The notes beneath the pieces were generated by a model. It did not search any database. It saw only the letters and a program-made list of their open reading frames with translations, and was not told the DNA's origin. This document shows, in pieces, positions 1 to 7,333 of a stretch of DNA of 16,609 nt (the stretch's first letter is position 1; each line of letters opens with the position of its first letter). The translations under genes were made by a program, and so were the position numbers. Origin of the DNA: CAYJAD01 sp964370675 (lineage in GTDB: Bacteria > Desulfobacterota > Desulfovibrionia > Desulfovibrionales > Desulfovibrionaceae); assembly GCA_964370675.1 (NCBI GenBank), contig CAYJKC010000044.1, positions 1-16,609 of the forward strand, in the 5' to 3' direction.

Positions 1-51
1 GCCCCCGGCGGATTTTGAGTCCGCTGCGTCTACCAATTCCACCATCCCGGC
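1..51 (-). tRNA. tRNA-Leu (anticodon CAA), 3' part cut off by window edge
   Basis: Read on the minus strand from 51, the sequence gives a seven-base acceptor arm (GCCGGGA), then TG, a D-arm containing GTGGAATTGGTAGAC as in bacterial tRNA-Leu, and a five-base-pair anticodon stem GCGGA/TCCGC around the loop CTCAAAA. The middle triplet of the loop is CAA, which reads UUG leucine codons. The sequence runs out after the anticodon stem, just into the variable arm, so the long class II variable arm, T-arm and 3' acceptor strand lie outside the window. Confidence 0.93.
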
Positions 52-409
52 GTAATTAACTCTTTTGCCATATGTATCAGCGAAGGTCAATCTATTTTGT
101 TGCAGTATTTTTAAAAATTTAATTTCATTTATCTACAAAAATAAATTTTAAAAAATATAAATATTATAAATAAATATTGTGTCGCTATACCCTTTTTCAT
201 GAGTTTAGCATAAAAAATGCCTCGCGTCCTCTTTTCAAATCGATGGAAATTTGATATATGCACCTTTGTATTTATTGTATTGCGCTTGTGGTTGAGCCTT
301 ATGATATAATGGATGGTGTAATGGTACACAGGCATAGCAATATATTAAACTGAGTATTACCTTTTGTTTTTTAATGGTAATACATAACTTTTCTTTAAGG
401 ACGGTGATT
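52..409. other. AT-rich intergenic region upstream of the Rnf operon
   Basis: This stretch separates the divergently transcribed tRNA-Leu and Rnf operon. It is strongly AT-rich around 100-180. I see no credible gene: the open minus-strand frame at 129-335 has low-complexity composition rich in Ile, Phe, Lys and Asn and no recognisable motif. It should hold the tRNA promoter, for which I find only a weak TTGACC-like box near 85-92 without a well-spaced -10, and the Rnf operon promoter, given as a separate entry. An ATG at 374 is in frame with the cytochrome but has no ribosome-binding site. Confidence 0.6.
280..329 (+). promoter_or_regulatory. Candidate promoter of the dhcA-rnf operon
   Basis: A perfect extended -10 element, TGATATAAT, lies at 302-310, with TATAAT at 305-310. 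The -35 region is weak: TTGCGC at 280-285 leaves a 19-base spacer, which fits a promoter relying on the extended -10. Just downstream, where transcription would start, is a small inverted repeat GTGTA-N4-TACAC (316-329) that could be an operator. The predicted leader is about 90 bases. Assignment rests on consensus matching alone. Confidence 0.45.
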
Positions 410-1198
410 GTGCAAAAGCGTTACACCCCCATTTTCGTATTTACAGCATTATTAGCTGTTGTGGCCTGTGTGGGTTATTTTATGGATGAGCCCACGCCAA
501 AAGTTCCTGAGCGCATTCTTTTAGATAATGCTGCAGGAAAAGTTGTCTTTAACCATGCAAAACATTTAAAAGATGACAATATTCCATGCGCAACCTGTCA
601 CCATGAAATGGTAACAGAAAAAGAAAATGTTCAAAGCTGTGGAACTTGTCATGGTGTGACTTTTAATGAGAGCTTTAAGGCTACTCATGCAAAGACCATT
701 CAAGGTGCAGATTCGTGTGCTAGCTGTCACCATATGGAGTTTGAGCCTAAGGTTAAGTGGGATCATGCTGCCCATGTGGATGATTATGAGCTTGATTGTT
801 ATTCGTGTCACCATGATGATACCAATATTGAGCCTGAGCCTCAAAATTGTGCTAACTGTCATGAGAGCACCGGTGATGAAGCCATGCCTTCATTGCGTAT
901 TGCTGTGCACACAAAATGTCAAAGTTGTCATGGGGATATGTATGAAGAAAAGGTTGCCGGATGTGCTTCTTGTCATACACCCATAGAAAGTCGCAAGCTA
1001 TTGCAAGAAAAGGGTCCTGCTGACTTTAAGGTTAACCCTCTTTATGCAAATTGTGCCACATGCCATGTGGATCAAAAAAATCAAGAGCTTGTACCTGATC
1101 GTATGTCTGCCTTCCATGGTCAATGCATTACTTGCCACGAGAAAATTGACAAAGGCCCATATACTAAAGATCAGTGTAATCAATGCCATACCAAGTGA
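410..1198 (+). CDS. dhcA: Rnf-associated decaheme c-type cytochrome, membrane-anchored
   Basis: A multiheme cytochrome c that most likely passes electrons between the periplasmic cytochrome pool and the Rnf complex. The protein has ten CXXCH heme-binding motifs (CATCH, CGTCH, CASCH, CYSCH, CANCH, CQSCH, CASCH, CATCH, CITCH, CNQCH). Many extra histidines, such as NHAKH and WDHAAH, are suited to bis-His ligation. A single hydrophobic segment at residues ~9-24 acts as signal anchor; it contains VVAC, which resembles a lipobox, but hydrophobic residues continue past the cysteine, so an uncleaved anchor is more likely. The start is chosen at GTG 410 (262 residues) because AAGGA at 397-401 sits eight bases upstream; the in-frame ATG at 374 has no such site. 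It is the first gene of the operon, seven bases before rnfC. Desulfovibrio Rnf operons are known to begin with a decaheme cytochrome (DhcA). Confidence 0.92.
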   Translation: MQKRYTPIFVFTALLAVVACVGYFMDEPTPKVPERILLDNAAGKVVFNHAKHLKDDNIPCATCHHEMVTEKENVQSCGTCHGVTFNESFKATHAKTIQGADSCASCHHMEFEPKVKWDHAAHVDDYELDCYSCHHDDTNIEPEPQNCANCHESTGDEAMPSLRIAVHTKCQSCHGDMYEEKVAGCASCHTPIESRKLLQEKGPADFKVNPLYANCATCHVDQKNQELVPDRMSAFHGQCITCHEKIDKGPYTKDQCNQCHTK

Positions 1199-1205
1199 GT
1201 GTAGC

Positions 1206-2453
1206 ATGAAACAAAGTTTTCAAATGTTAAATGATCCTCGTTTTCACCTTGTGTACGGAGTTTCACAGCGTTTTAATGAAGGTCCAAGTCCTTCAAAGGT
1301 GCGTTTAAATCGTGAAGGTATGACTGTTGTTGGTGGGGTGAAGAAGAAGAGTGTTGTATATCCAGGCATGTTGCTTGCCGAACACCCAGCCCTTGAAAAG
1401 GGAGATTTGTTTTCTCCCATTCATGGCGAAGTGACCGAAGTTAGCGACCGTAGTATTTTTGTTACCGCAAAAGCTCCAGAGCCACCAGCAGAAGATGCTG
1501 AACCTGCTCCAGAAGTAGTAGCAGTGGATCTTTTGGGCAATGAATCTTTAAAAGGTGAAGAGTTAGTACTTGCAGTAAAAAAACTAGGTGTAAACACTGG
1601 TTCTTTAGGTAAAAAATGTAAGATATTAATAGTCAATGGCCTTAATCCAGAACCTGGTATTACGTGGGCAGAGTCCATATTAACCAGCCACTCTGAGACT
1701 TTTAAGGCCGGTATGGACTTATTACGTCGTTTTGGGCGAGCAGAAAAAATCATCTTGGCAGTGCCAAGTGGTATGCAGCTTGCCTATGATGCTGTGGATG
1801 TGGTTCATGTTTCTGCAGACTATCCAAATAGTGTTAATGCCCTTGTAATTAAATCTGTTACCGGCAAAGAAAATCCACCCGATGTGGCTTGTGTTGGCTT
1901 GCATAATGTGTGGAGTCTTGGGCGTGTTGGTAAAACAGGTCTACCACTCACAGAAACGGTTTTAAGCATTGGTTGCTATGAAAATTGGAAAAATATTATA
2001 GCAAAAGATGGTTCCACAGTGGGTGAGCTTTTAGCTGGCTCTCAAGTGGAAGTAAAAGATGGCGATACCGTGCTTCGAGGTGGCCCACTACGTGGAGAAA
2101 GTTTAGATACTCTTGAGCGTAGTGTAACTAAGGGGACCCATGGTGTTTTTGTGGTGGATGAAAGCAAAGTGCCACCCATGCAAGGACACAGCCCTTGTGT
2201 TAACTGTGGGGCCTGTGTACTTGTTTGCCCTGCACGCATAGCGCCAAGCACACTAAGCTGTTATGCAGAATTTGCATTGCATGATCGCTGTAAGGATGAA
2301 AATATTTTTTCATGCCTTGACTGTGGTTTATGTGGATACGTGTGTGTTGCGCGGCGTCCTGTACTACAATATATACGTCTTGCACAGCGTAAGCTTATTG
2401 AAGATGAACGCTTGGCATCACTTGAACAAATTGATCTTGGCACGTCTGCCTAA
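1206..2453 (+). CDS. rnfC: Rnf complex subunit RnfC, iron-sulfur subunit lacking the NADH-binding loop
   Basis: A peripheral cytoplasmic subunit of Rnf, 415 residues. In order it has an N-terminal barrel-sandwich domain (LFSPIHGEVTEV near residues 65-80), an acidic Ala/Pro/Glu linker, a NuoF-like Rossmann region (~135-260), an SLBB-like segment ending in RGGPLRG, and two C-terminal [4Fe-4S] motifs, CVNCGACVLVCP from Cys331 and CLDCGLCGYVC from Cys370. The second motif ends in CVARRP instead of the usual CP. The glycine-rich NADH/FMN loop expected in canonical RnfC (GLGGAxFPTHVK) is absent: residues 127-137 read LGVNTGSLGKK. The usual AECEP is NGLNPEP at 144-150. ATG 1206 is chosen because frame-open sequence upstream overlaps the cytochrome gene. 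It lacks the long C-terminal extension of the E. coli RsxC type. Identity as RnfC is firm; the electron partner is inferred. Confidence 0.93.
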   Translation: MKQSFQMLNDPRFHLVYGVSQRFNEGPSPSKVRLNREGMTVVGGVKKKSVVYPGMLLAEHPALEKGDLFSPIHGEVTEVSDRSIFVTAKAPEPPAEDAEPAPEVVAVDLLGNESLKGEELVLAVKKLGVNTGSLGKKCKILIVNGLNPEPGITWAESILTSHSETFKAGMDLLRRFGRAEKIILAVPSGMQLAYDAVDVVHVSADYPNSVNALVIKSVTGKENPPDVACVGLHNVWSLGRVGKTGLPLTETVLSIGCYENWKNIIAKDGSTVGELLAGSQVEVKDGDTVLRGGPLRGESLDTLERSVTKGTHGVFVVDESKVPPMQGHSPCVNCGACVLVCPARIAPSTLSCYAEFALHDRCKDENIFSCLDCGLCGYVCVARRPVLQYIRLAQRKLIEDERLASLEQIDLGTSA

Positions 2454-2464
2454 GGGAGGATAAA

Positions 2465-3415
2465 ATGGCAAATACTTATACTGGTCTTTTGTCCGTAAGC
2501 GCGCCTCCATTTTGGCATTGTGGACGGACAATACAAAAAAACAATTACCATACGCTATTTGCTCTTGTACCAGCAGTAGCTATGGCAGTTTGGCATTGGG
2601 GTCTTCCTGCTGCACGTGTTATGGCATTAGCCATAGCAACCGGTGTGGTGGTTGAGGCTTTTTGTCAATATATAATGAAGCGTGAACTTAGCATTGATGA
2701 TTTTTCTGCAGTGATTTCATGCTTGTTGTTAGCATTCTTACTTCCTGCTGCTGCACCTTGGTGGATTGTTGTGCTTGGGGCAGGTCTTTGCATTGGTCTT
2801 GGTAAGATGAGCTTTGGTGGTCTTGGAACAAATCCTGTAAACTCAGCCTTAGTGGGTTGGGCATTACTTTTTGTATCATGGCCAGTGCTCATGGATCCAA
2901 ACGCCATGCAATTAAATACAAGCTTTGTGGACCCTCTTGTACAATTAAAATATTTTGGAGCAGAAATTGCGGGTGAAATTCCATTGATGGACTTATTCTT
3001 AGGTAAGCAAATTGGTGGTCTTGGCGCAGCTCAGGCTTTGGGATTATTTGTCGGTGGTTCATATCTTGCTGTACGCGGTATTATCCGCTGGGAAATTGCT
3101 TTAAGTTTCTTGGTAGGTGTTGCCGGACTTGCGGCTATTTTTCATACTATTGACCCTGTAGCATATGCTTCACCAGCTTTCCATTTGTTAACAGGATCAA
3201 CTCTCTTAGCAGGGTTTTTCTTAGCAACCGAAGCTGCATCATCACCCAATAGACAAATCCCTATGGTGATTTATGGTTTACTTGGTGGAGCTTTAGTTAT
3301 TATTATTCGCGTTTATGGTATTTACACTGATGGTGCTCCTTTTGCGGTGCTCCTTGTGAATTTGCTTACACCATTGCTGGATTCTATTCGGCCTAAGCCC
3401 TTTGGAGGCAAATAA
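2465..3415 (+). CDS. rnfD: Rnf complex membrane subunit RnfD, without the usual flavinylation motif
   Basis: An integral membrane subunit of the NqrB/RnfD family, 316 residues, with about eight to ten hydrophobic segments. Family signatures are GLGTNPVNSALVGW near residues 119-132, MDLFLG followed by IGGLG near 175-188, and HLLTGSTLLAGFFLATE with SPNR after it. In canonical RnfD, covalent FMN is attached to a threonine in a D-x2-[ST]-x-A-T-P motif a short way before DLFLG. Here the equivalent stretch starts at Asp156 and reads DPLVQLKYF, so the acceptor threonine is replaced by Lys162, and no [ST]GAT or [ST]xAT acceptor motif is found at that position. The conserved GET after the glycine turn is also changed (GLGAAQ). 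A strong ribosome-binding site (GGGAGGA) precedes the start. Its stop overlaps the rnfG start by one base. Confidence 0.94.
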   Translation: MANTYTGLLSVSAPPFWHCGRTIQKNNYHTLFALVPAVAMAVWHWGLPAARVMALAIATGVVVEAFCQYIMKRELSIDDFSAVISCLLLAFLLPAAAPWWIVVLGAGLCIGLGKMSFGGLGTNPVNSALVGWALLFVSWPVLMDPNAMQLNTSFVDPLVQLKYFGAEIAGEIPLMDLFLGKQIGGLGAAQALGLFVGGSYLAVRGIIRWEIALSFLVGVAGLAAIFHTIDPVAYASPAFHLLTGSTLLAGFFLATEAASSPNRQIPMVIYGLLGGALVIIIRVYGIYTDGAPFAVLLVNLLTPLLDSIRPKPFGGK

Positions 3416-3990
3416 TGCGCGATATTATGAAAATGCTTGTGGTACTTTCGGCCATATGCGGTATTGCCGGATTTGCCCTATCATATTTGAAGATGATTAC
3501 TGCAGAACCCATTGAAGTGCAGGTTTTGACCTATGTGCAAAAGCCTGTATTGGACCGTGTATTTGTGGGTGCAGAAAATGACTATGTAGCTGATCGCAAA
3601 ACATTTACCCTTAAAGATGGACGCAATGTTATGGTTTTCCCTGCACTACAAGGTGGAAAACTTGTTAGTGTAGCATTGGAAGATTCAGGTAAGGGCTTTG
3701 GTGGCAGCATTGGCGTTATGGTAGGTTTTAACCCCTCCAATGATACCTTGGTTGGTATTGGTGTAACCACTATGAAGGAAACTCCAGGCATTGGTGATGT
3801 TATTCTGACACCTCGCTTTACTGATCAGTTTGCAGGCAAACCTAAGGATGTAGCCCTTAAGAGTCAAGGTGGTCAAATTGATGCCATATCTGGTGCAACA
3901 GTTTCTTCTGGTGGTTCTGTGACTGCAATTGCCAATGCGGCTAAGGTGTATGCCGAGTTAAAAGAACAAATCCTCAAAACATGGCCATAG
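3415..3990 (+). CDS. rnfG: Rnf complex subunit RnfG, covalent-FMN electron carrier
   Basis: A single-span membrane protein of 191 residues whose FMN-binding domain faces the periplasm. Residues ~7-25 form the N-terminal anchor. The domain contains KETPGIGD (121-128), typical of RnfG/NqrC, and the flavinylation site DAISGATVSS, where Thr162 would receive FMN through a phosphoester bond made by ApbE. The start ATG overlaps the rnfD stop by one base (TAATG), indicating translational coupling. This is the only subunit here with an intact flavin-attachment motif, so it is the expected substrate of the apbE gene product at the end of the operon. Confidence 0.95.
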   Translation: MRDIMKMLVVLSAICGIAGFALSYLKMITAEPIEVQVLTYVQKPVLDRVFVGAENDYVADRKTFTLKDGRNVMVFPALQGGKLVSVALEDSGKGFGGSIGVMVGFNPSNDTLVGIGVTTMKETPGIGDVILTPRFTDQFAGKPKDVALKSQGGQIDAISGATVSSGGSVTAIANAAKVYAELKEQILKTWP

Positions 3991-4000
3991 GGGTAGTAAT

Positions 4001-4672
4001 ATGCAACAATTAATGAAAGAATTTACCAAGGGGCTTTGGAATGAACTGCCCCCATTTCGATTGGTATTAGGTCTTTGCCCGGTGCTTGCGGTTACAAAAT
4101 CAGCAAGCAATGGTCTTGGCATGGGGGCAGCGGTTATTTTTGTGCTTACCCTTTCCAACTTACTAATTTCGTTAGTACGTGGTATTATACCTAAAAAAGT
4201 ACGTATTGCTTGTTTTATTGCTATTTCTGCATCTCTTGTGGTGTCGGTTGAATTGTTAATGCAAGCTTATGCTTACCCATTATATCAACAGCTTGGAATA
4301 TTTGTTCCACTTATCGTTGTAAACTGTATTATTCTTGGTCGTGCGGAAGCCTTTGCGGCGAAGAATACTGTGCCCTTAGCCATTGCTGATGGTTTAGGTA
4401 TGGGCATTGGTTTTACTGCTTCTCTAACCTTTTTAGGTGGTTTACGTGAACTTTTAGGAGCAGGAACTCTTTTTGGACATTATGTAATGTGGGAAGGGTT
4501 TTCTCCATTTACTGTAATGATTGAAGCCCCTGGTGCATTTATTGGTCTTGGAGCAATTTTATGTGCTATGAATGCCCTAAACCGTTGGCAAGCAAAGCGT
4601 AAAGGCCTTGGTGATGTACCTAATGCAACACCTGGTTGTGCCGCTTGTCGCGCTTGTACTATAAGTAAGTAA
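4001..4672 (+). CDS. rnfE: Rnf complex membrane subunit RnfE with a Cys-rich C-terminal tail
   Basis: A polytopic membrane protein of the RnfA/RnfE/NqrD/NqrE family, 223 residues with about six transmembrane segments. Cys26 in GLCPVLAVTKSASNGLGMG and Cys109 in VNCIILGRAEAFA match the two cysteines that, with the RnfA pair, hold a [2Fe-2S] cluster within the membrane in the known family structures. ADGLGMGIGFTASL and GGLRELLGAGTLFG are further family signatures. The C-terminus carries CAACRAC, a CxxCxxC arrangement after the last membrane segment, of unknown role. The gene follows rnfG after ten bases, with GGGGTAG as a modest ribosome-binding site. Confidence 0.95.
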   Translation: MQQLMKEFTKGLWNELPPFRLVLGLCPVLAVTKSASNGLGMGAAVIFVLTLSNLLISLVRGIIPKKVRIACFIAISASLVVSVELLMQAYAYPLYQQLGIFVPLIVVNCIILGRAEAFAAKNTVPLAIADGLGMGIGFTASLTFLGGLRELLGAGTLFGHYVMWEGFSPFTVMIEAPGAFIGLGAILCAMNALNRWQAKRKGLGDVPNATPGCAACRACTISK

Positions 4673-4682
4673 GGAGTGAGAC

Positions 4683-5258
4683 ATGGATATTTTTCAGCTC
4701 TTTATCTCAGCTATATTTGTAAATAACATTGTACTTGCTCAATACTTGGGTAACTGCCCATATCTTGGTTGTTCTAAGGAGCGCGGCGTTGCCATTGGTA
4801 TGGGTGGAGCAGTTGTCTTTGTAACTATCATGGCAACAGCTTGTACTTGGTTTATGCAAAAATATGTATTAACACCATTTGACTTGGGTTATTTGCAAAC
4901 TATTGTATTTATTCTTGTTATTGCATCACTGGTGCAATTTGTAGAAATGTTTTTAAGAAAAATGATTCCACCACTATATGCAGCTCTTGGCATATTCTTG
5001 CCACTGATTACCACTAACTGTGCTGTTATGGGTGTGGCTATTTTAGTGCAGCGTGAAGAATTTGATTTTATGACATCAATTCTTTATGCCATAGCAGCCA
5101 GCGCAGGTTTTATGTTGGCACTTATTCTCATGGCTGGTATACGTGAGCGTCTTGATACTTGTCGTGTGCCTAAGGCAATGATGGGAACCCCCATTGCTCT
5201 TATTATGGCAGGACTTATGTCCTTAGCATTTATGGCCTTTAAGGGCATGACCAGTTAG
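4683..5258 (+). CDS. rnfA: Rnf complex membrane subunit RnfA
   Basis: A six-span integral membrane protein of 191 residues and the inverted-topology partner of RnfE. Cys25 in YLGNCPYLGCSKE and Cys113 in TTNCAVMGV fall at the positions of the cluster-binding cysteines of RnfA, so the half-membrane [2Fe-2S] site shared with RnfE should be intact. NNIVLAQYLGNCPYLG and PPLYAALGIFLPLITTNC are strongly conserved family blocks. AAGGAG lies upstream of the ATG. The length is standard for the family. Confidence 0.96.
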   Translation: MDIFQLFISAIFVNNIVLAQYLGNCPYLGCSKERGVAIGMGGAVVFVTIMATACTWFMQKYVLTPFDLGYLQTIVFILVIASLVQFVEMFLRKMIPPLYAALGIFLPLITTNCAVMGVAILVQREEFDFMTSILYAIAASAGFMLALILMAGIRERLDTCRVPKAMMGTPIALIMAGLMSLAFMAFKGMTS

Positions 5259-5268
5259 GAGGTCTGTT

Positions 5269-6192
5269 ATGGTTTTATCGTCCGTTCTTACTCTCCTTGG
5301 GCTTGGATTTGTGGCTGCGGCAGTTTTGGCAGTGGCTTCACGCGTATTTTATGTGGAAGAAGATCCAAGAGTTGAGGCTGTGCTTGATGTGTTACCTGGT
5401 GCTAACTGCGGTGGTTGTGGCTATGCTGGTTGTGAAGGTTATGCCATTGCTGTTGTAAATGAGACTAATGTGCCAGCTTCTCTTTGTGTGGCTGGTAGTG
5501 CTGAAACTAGCGTTGCTGTTGGTGAGCTTACAGGAAAGGCCGTTGGTGCGGCTGATCCTATGCTTTCTTTTAGGCGCTGTGATAAACTGGCCGGTAAGGT
5601 TAAGGCACGTTATTCATACCAAGGTATGCCATCTTGTGCTGCAGCAACATTGCTTATGGGTGGTTCTAATGAATGCTCATGGTCTTGCCTAGGTTTTGGT
5701 GATTGTGTTGAGGCTTGCCCCTTTGATGCCATGTTTTTAGAAGATGGGCTTGTGACAATTAATCCAAATAAATGCACTGGTTGTGGGATTTGTGTTAAGT
5801 CATGCCCAAGAAGCTCGCTTGAGCTTATTCCATCAAGAGCTCGTGTGGCAGTTTTTTGTGCTACTCAAGATAAAATGCGCGCTGTTATGGATGTTTGTGA
5901 AGCAGGTTGTATTAACTGCGGTAAATGCGTTAAAGCTTGCCCTGCAAAAGCCATTGCTAACGTGGATGGTCGTATTGAAGTTGATCAGCAAAAATGCCTA
6001 AGTTTTGGACCAGATTGTAGTGAAGCATGCGTTAGCGGATGCCCGCGTAATATTTTACGCATACTTTGCTCTGCTCTTAGTACAGAGGTACAAATTGCTA
6101 AGCTAAAAGAAGAAGAAAAAGCTAAGCAAGCTGAAAACCCTACTCCTGCAGTTGAAGAAAAGGCCGCTGAGAGCGGTGCACAGGCCTCATAA
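5269..6192 (+). CDS. rnfB: Rnf complex subunit RnfB, ferredoxin-like electron entry subunit
   Basis: A 307-residue protein with one N-terminal membrane span (~3-24) and a cytoplasmic iron-sulfur domain that exchanges electrons with ferredoxin. The first cluster motif, LPGANCGGCGYAGCEGY with Cys47, Cys50, Cys55 and a later cysteine near 73, is the RnfB/Fes-type [4Fe-4S] site. Four ferredoxin-type motifs follow: CSWSC-x5-CVEACP, CTGCGICVKSCP, CEAGCINCGKCVKACP, and a divergent CLSFGPDCSEACVSGCP. This gives room for about five clusters, as in anaerobe RnfB proteins that are longer than the E. coli one. The last ~35 residues are a charged Glu/Lys/Ala tail, probably disordered. An AGGAGG ribosome-binding site precedes the start. 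Confidence 0.95.
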   Translation: MVLSSVLTLLGLGFVAAAVLAVASRVFYVEEDPRVEAVLDVLPGANCGGCGYAGCEGYAIAVVNETNVPASLCVAGSAETSVAVGELTGKAVGAADPMLSFRRCDKLAGKVKARYSYQGMPSCAAATLLMGGSNECSWSCLGFGDCVEACPFDAMFLEDGLVTINPNKCTGCGICVKSCPRSSLELIPSRARVAVFCATQDKMRAVMDVCEAGCINCGKCVKACPAKAIANVDGRIEVDQQKCLSFGPDCSEACVSGCPRNILRILCSALSTEVQIAKLKEEEKAKQAENPTPAVEEKAAESGAQAS

Positions 6193-6202
6193 GGAGCTTT
6201 AT

Positions 6203-7234
6203 ATGTCAATTAATAAAATGAAACGCTTTGATCGCCGCTCCATGCTTAAAGGTGCTGGAGCAACCTTGGCGAGCTCTGCCATATTATTACATAACCCACT
6301 TAACTTACTTGCTTCTACGCCAAGTTTACATGCCTATACTCAAACTCAAGTATTGCTTGGTACTTTTGTGAGCATAACTGCTTGCCATGAAAGCCAAAGC
6401 CTTGCTGAAGAAGCCATGGGGCGTGCTTTTGATGAAGTAAGAAGACTTGAGGCTGAGTTAACCCGTCATAATAGTTCAGCACCACTTGCCACATTAAATG
6501 CAAGTGGTAGACTTTATGATGCACCCCAAAGTCTAATTAGCGTGCTTGGGCGTGCCAAACGTATACATCATCTAACTGATGGTGCTTTTGATATGACTGT
6601 TGCACCTTTGTTAGGTTTATATAAGCAAGCTCAAAACCCTAAGGGAAATATGAACTTGGATAAGCAAGATTTAGACGAAGTCGAAAGTCTTGTGCAGGCA
6701 AATCAAGTTTTTGTAGGGCTTGACCATGTGCGCCTTGGGCGTAGTGGTATGGCTCTAACTTTAGACGGTATTGCTAAAGGCTATGTTGCTGATATGGCTT
6801 CAGAGTTATTAACAAAATATGGTGTTACTAATCACCTTGTTAATGCTGGTGGAGATATTCGGGCTGCTGGGCAAAAGAATAATCAAAGCCCATGGCGTGT
6901 GGCTATTGAAAATCCGGCACGCAATGGTCAAGCTGTTGCTAACCTTAATCTTTATGGAGCTATAGCTACTTCTGGTAGTTATGAAATGTATTATGATGCT
7001 AAACGTGAGTATCATCATATTATAGATCCAAAACATAAGCAAAGCCCGCAGCATACCATTTCTGTGACTGTTACTGCTCCTACGGCGTTGGAAGCAGATG
7101 CCCTTGCTACTGCTTTATCTGTTTTGCCAGTGCGCAATGCTTTAAAGCTTGTGCATAGCTTACCTCAGCGTGAATGCTTAATTATAACAAGCCAAGGGCA
7201 AACCCTTAAGTCTAATGGCTTTGCTGTTGGTTAG
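6203..7234 (+). CDS. apbE: Tat-exported FAD:protein FMN transferase (ApbE/RnfF)
   Basis: This enzyme attaches FMN from FAD to a threonine of flavoprotein subunits outside the cytoplasm; its expected substrate here is RnfG. The 343-residue protein starts with a twin-arginine signal (RRSMLKGAG, then a hydrophobic stretch to ~residue 35). ApbE signatures follow: LGTFVSI, a conserved EVRRLE helix, TDGAFDMTVAPLLGLY, TLDGIAKGYVAD, VNAGGDIRAAG, ATSGSYEMYY, HHIIDPKH and ALEADALATALSV. The last one holds the metal-binding region. ATG 6203 is chosen because AAGGAG at 6191-6196 lies seven bases upstream; the longer open frame would overlap rnfB. As the last gene of the operon it is followed by a hairpin terminator. 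Confidence 0.95.
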   Translation: MSINKMKRFDRRSMLKGAGATLASSAILLHNPLNLLASTPSLHAYTQTQVLLGTFVSITACHESQSLAEEAMGRAFDEVRRLEAELTRHNSSAPLATLNASGRLYDAPQSLISVLGRAKRIHHLTDGAFDMTVAPLLGLYKQAQNPKGNMNLDKQDLDEVESLVQANQVFVGLDHVRLGRSGMALTLDGIAKGYVADMASELLTKYGVTNHLVNAGGDIRAAGQKNNQSPWRVAIENPARNGQAVANLNLYGAIATSGSYEMYYDAKREYHHIIDPKHKQSPQHTISVTVTAPTALEADALATALSVLPVRNALKLVHSLPQRECLIITSQGQTLKSNGFAVG

Positions 7235-7256
7235 TATTTGTTAAAATATTAGCGGT

Positions 7257-7298
7257 AAAAAATTAGGGGAATACTATGTGTATTCCCCTAATTTTTTT
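7257..7298. terminator. Rho-independent terminator, likely bidirectional
   Basis: A perfect stem AATTAGGGGAATA (7261-7273) pairs with TATTCCCCTAATT (7281-7293) around a seven-base loop and can extend by four A-T pairs. A T-run follows at 7292-7298 on the plus strand and an A-run precedes it, so it also works for the convergent minus-strand operon. It lies between the convergent 3' ends of apbE and the deoxyribosyltransferase-like gene. Confidence 0.9.
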
Positions 7299-7333
7299 AG
7301 AAAATAAAATAAGATTTGATTATAGTTGCTATA

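Noticed and set aside
1..51. tRNA-Leu as integration site of a mobile element
   Set aside because: The tRNA 3' end lies outside the window and no integrase, attachment repeat or phage-like gene is visible next to it.
129..335. A 68-codon minus-strand open frame upstream of the Rnf operon
   Set aside because: Its composition follows the AT-rich sequence, it has no ribosome-binding site, and it overlaps the likely Rnf promoter.
1044..1205. A 54-codon N-terminal extension of rnfC
   Set aside because: It would overlap the decaheme cytochrome gene in another frame, and RnfC homologues begin near the residues after ATG 1206.
6152..6202. A 17-codon N-terminal extension of apbE
   Set aside because: It overlaps rnfB, adds charged residues before the Tat signal, and has no ribosome-binding site, whereas ATG 6203 has AAGGAG.
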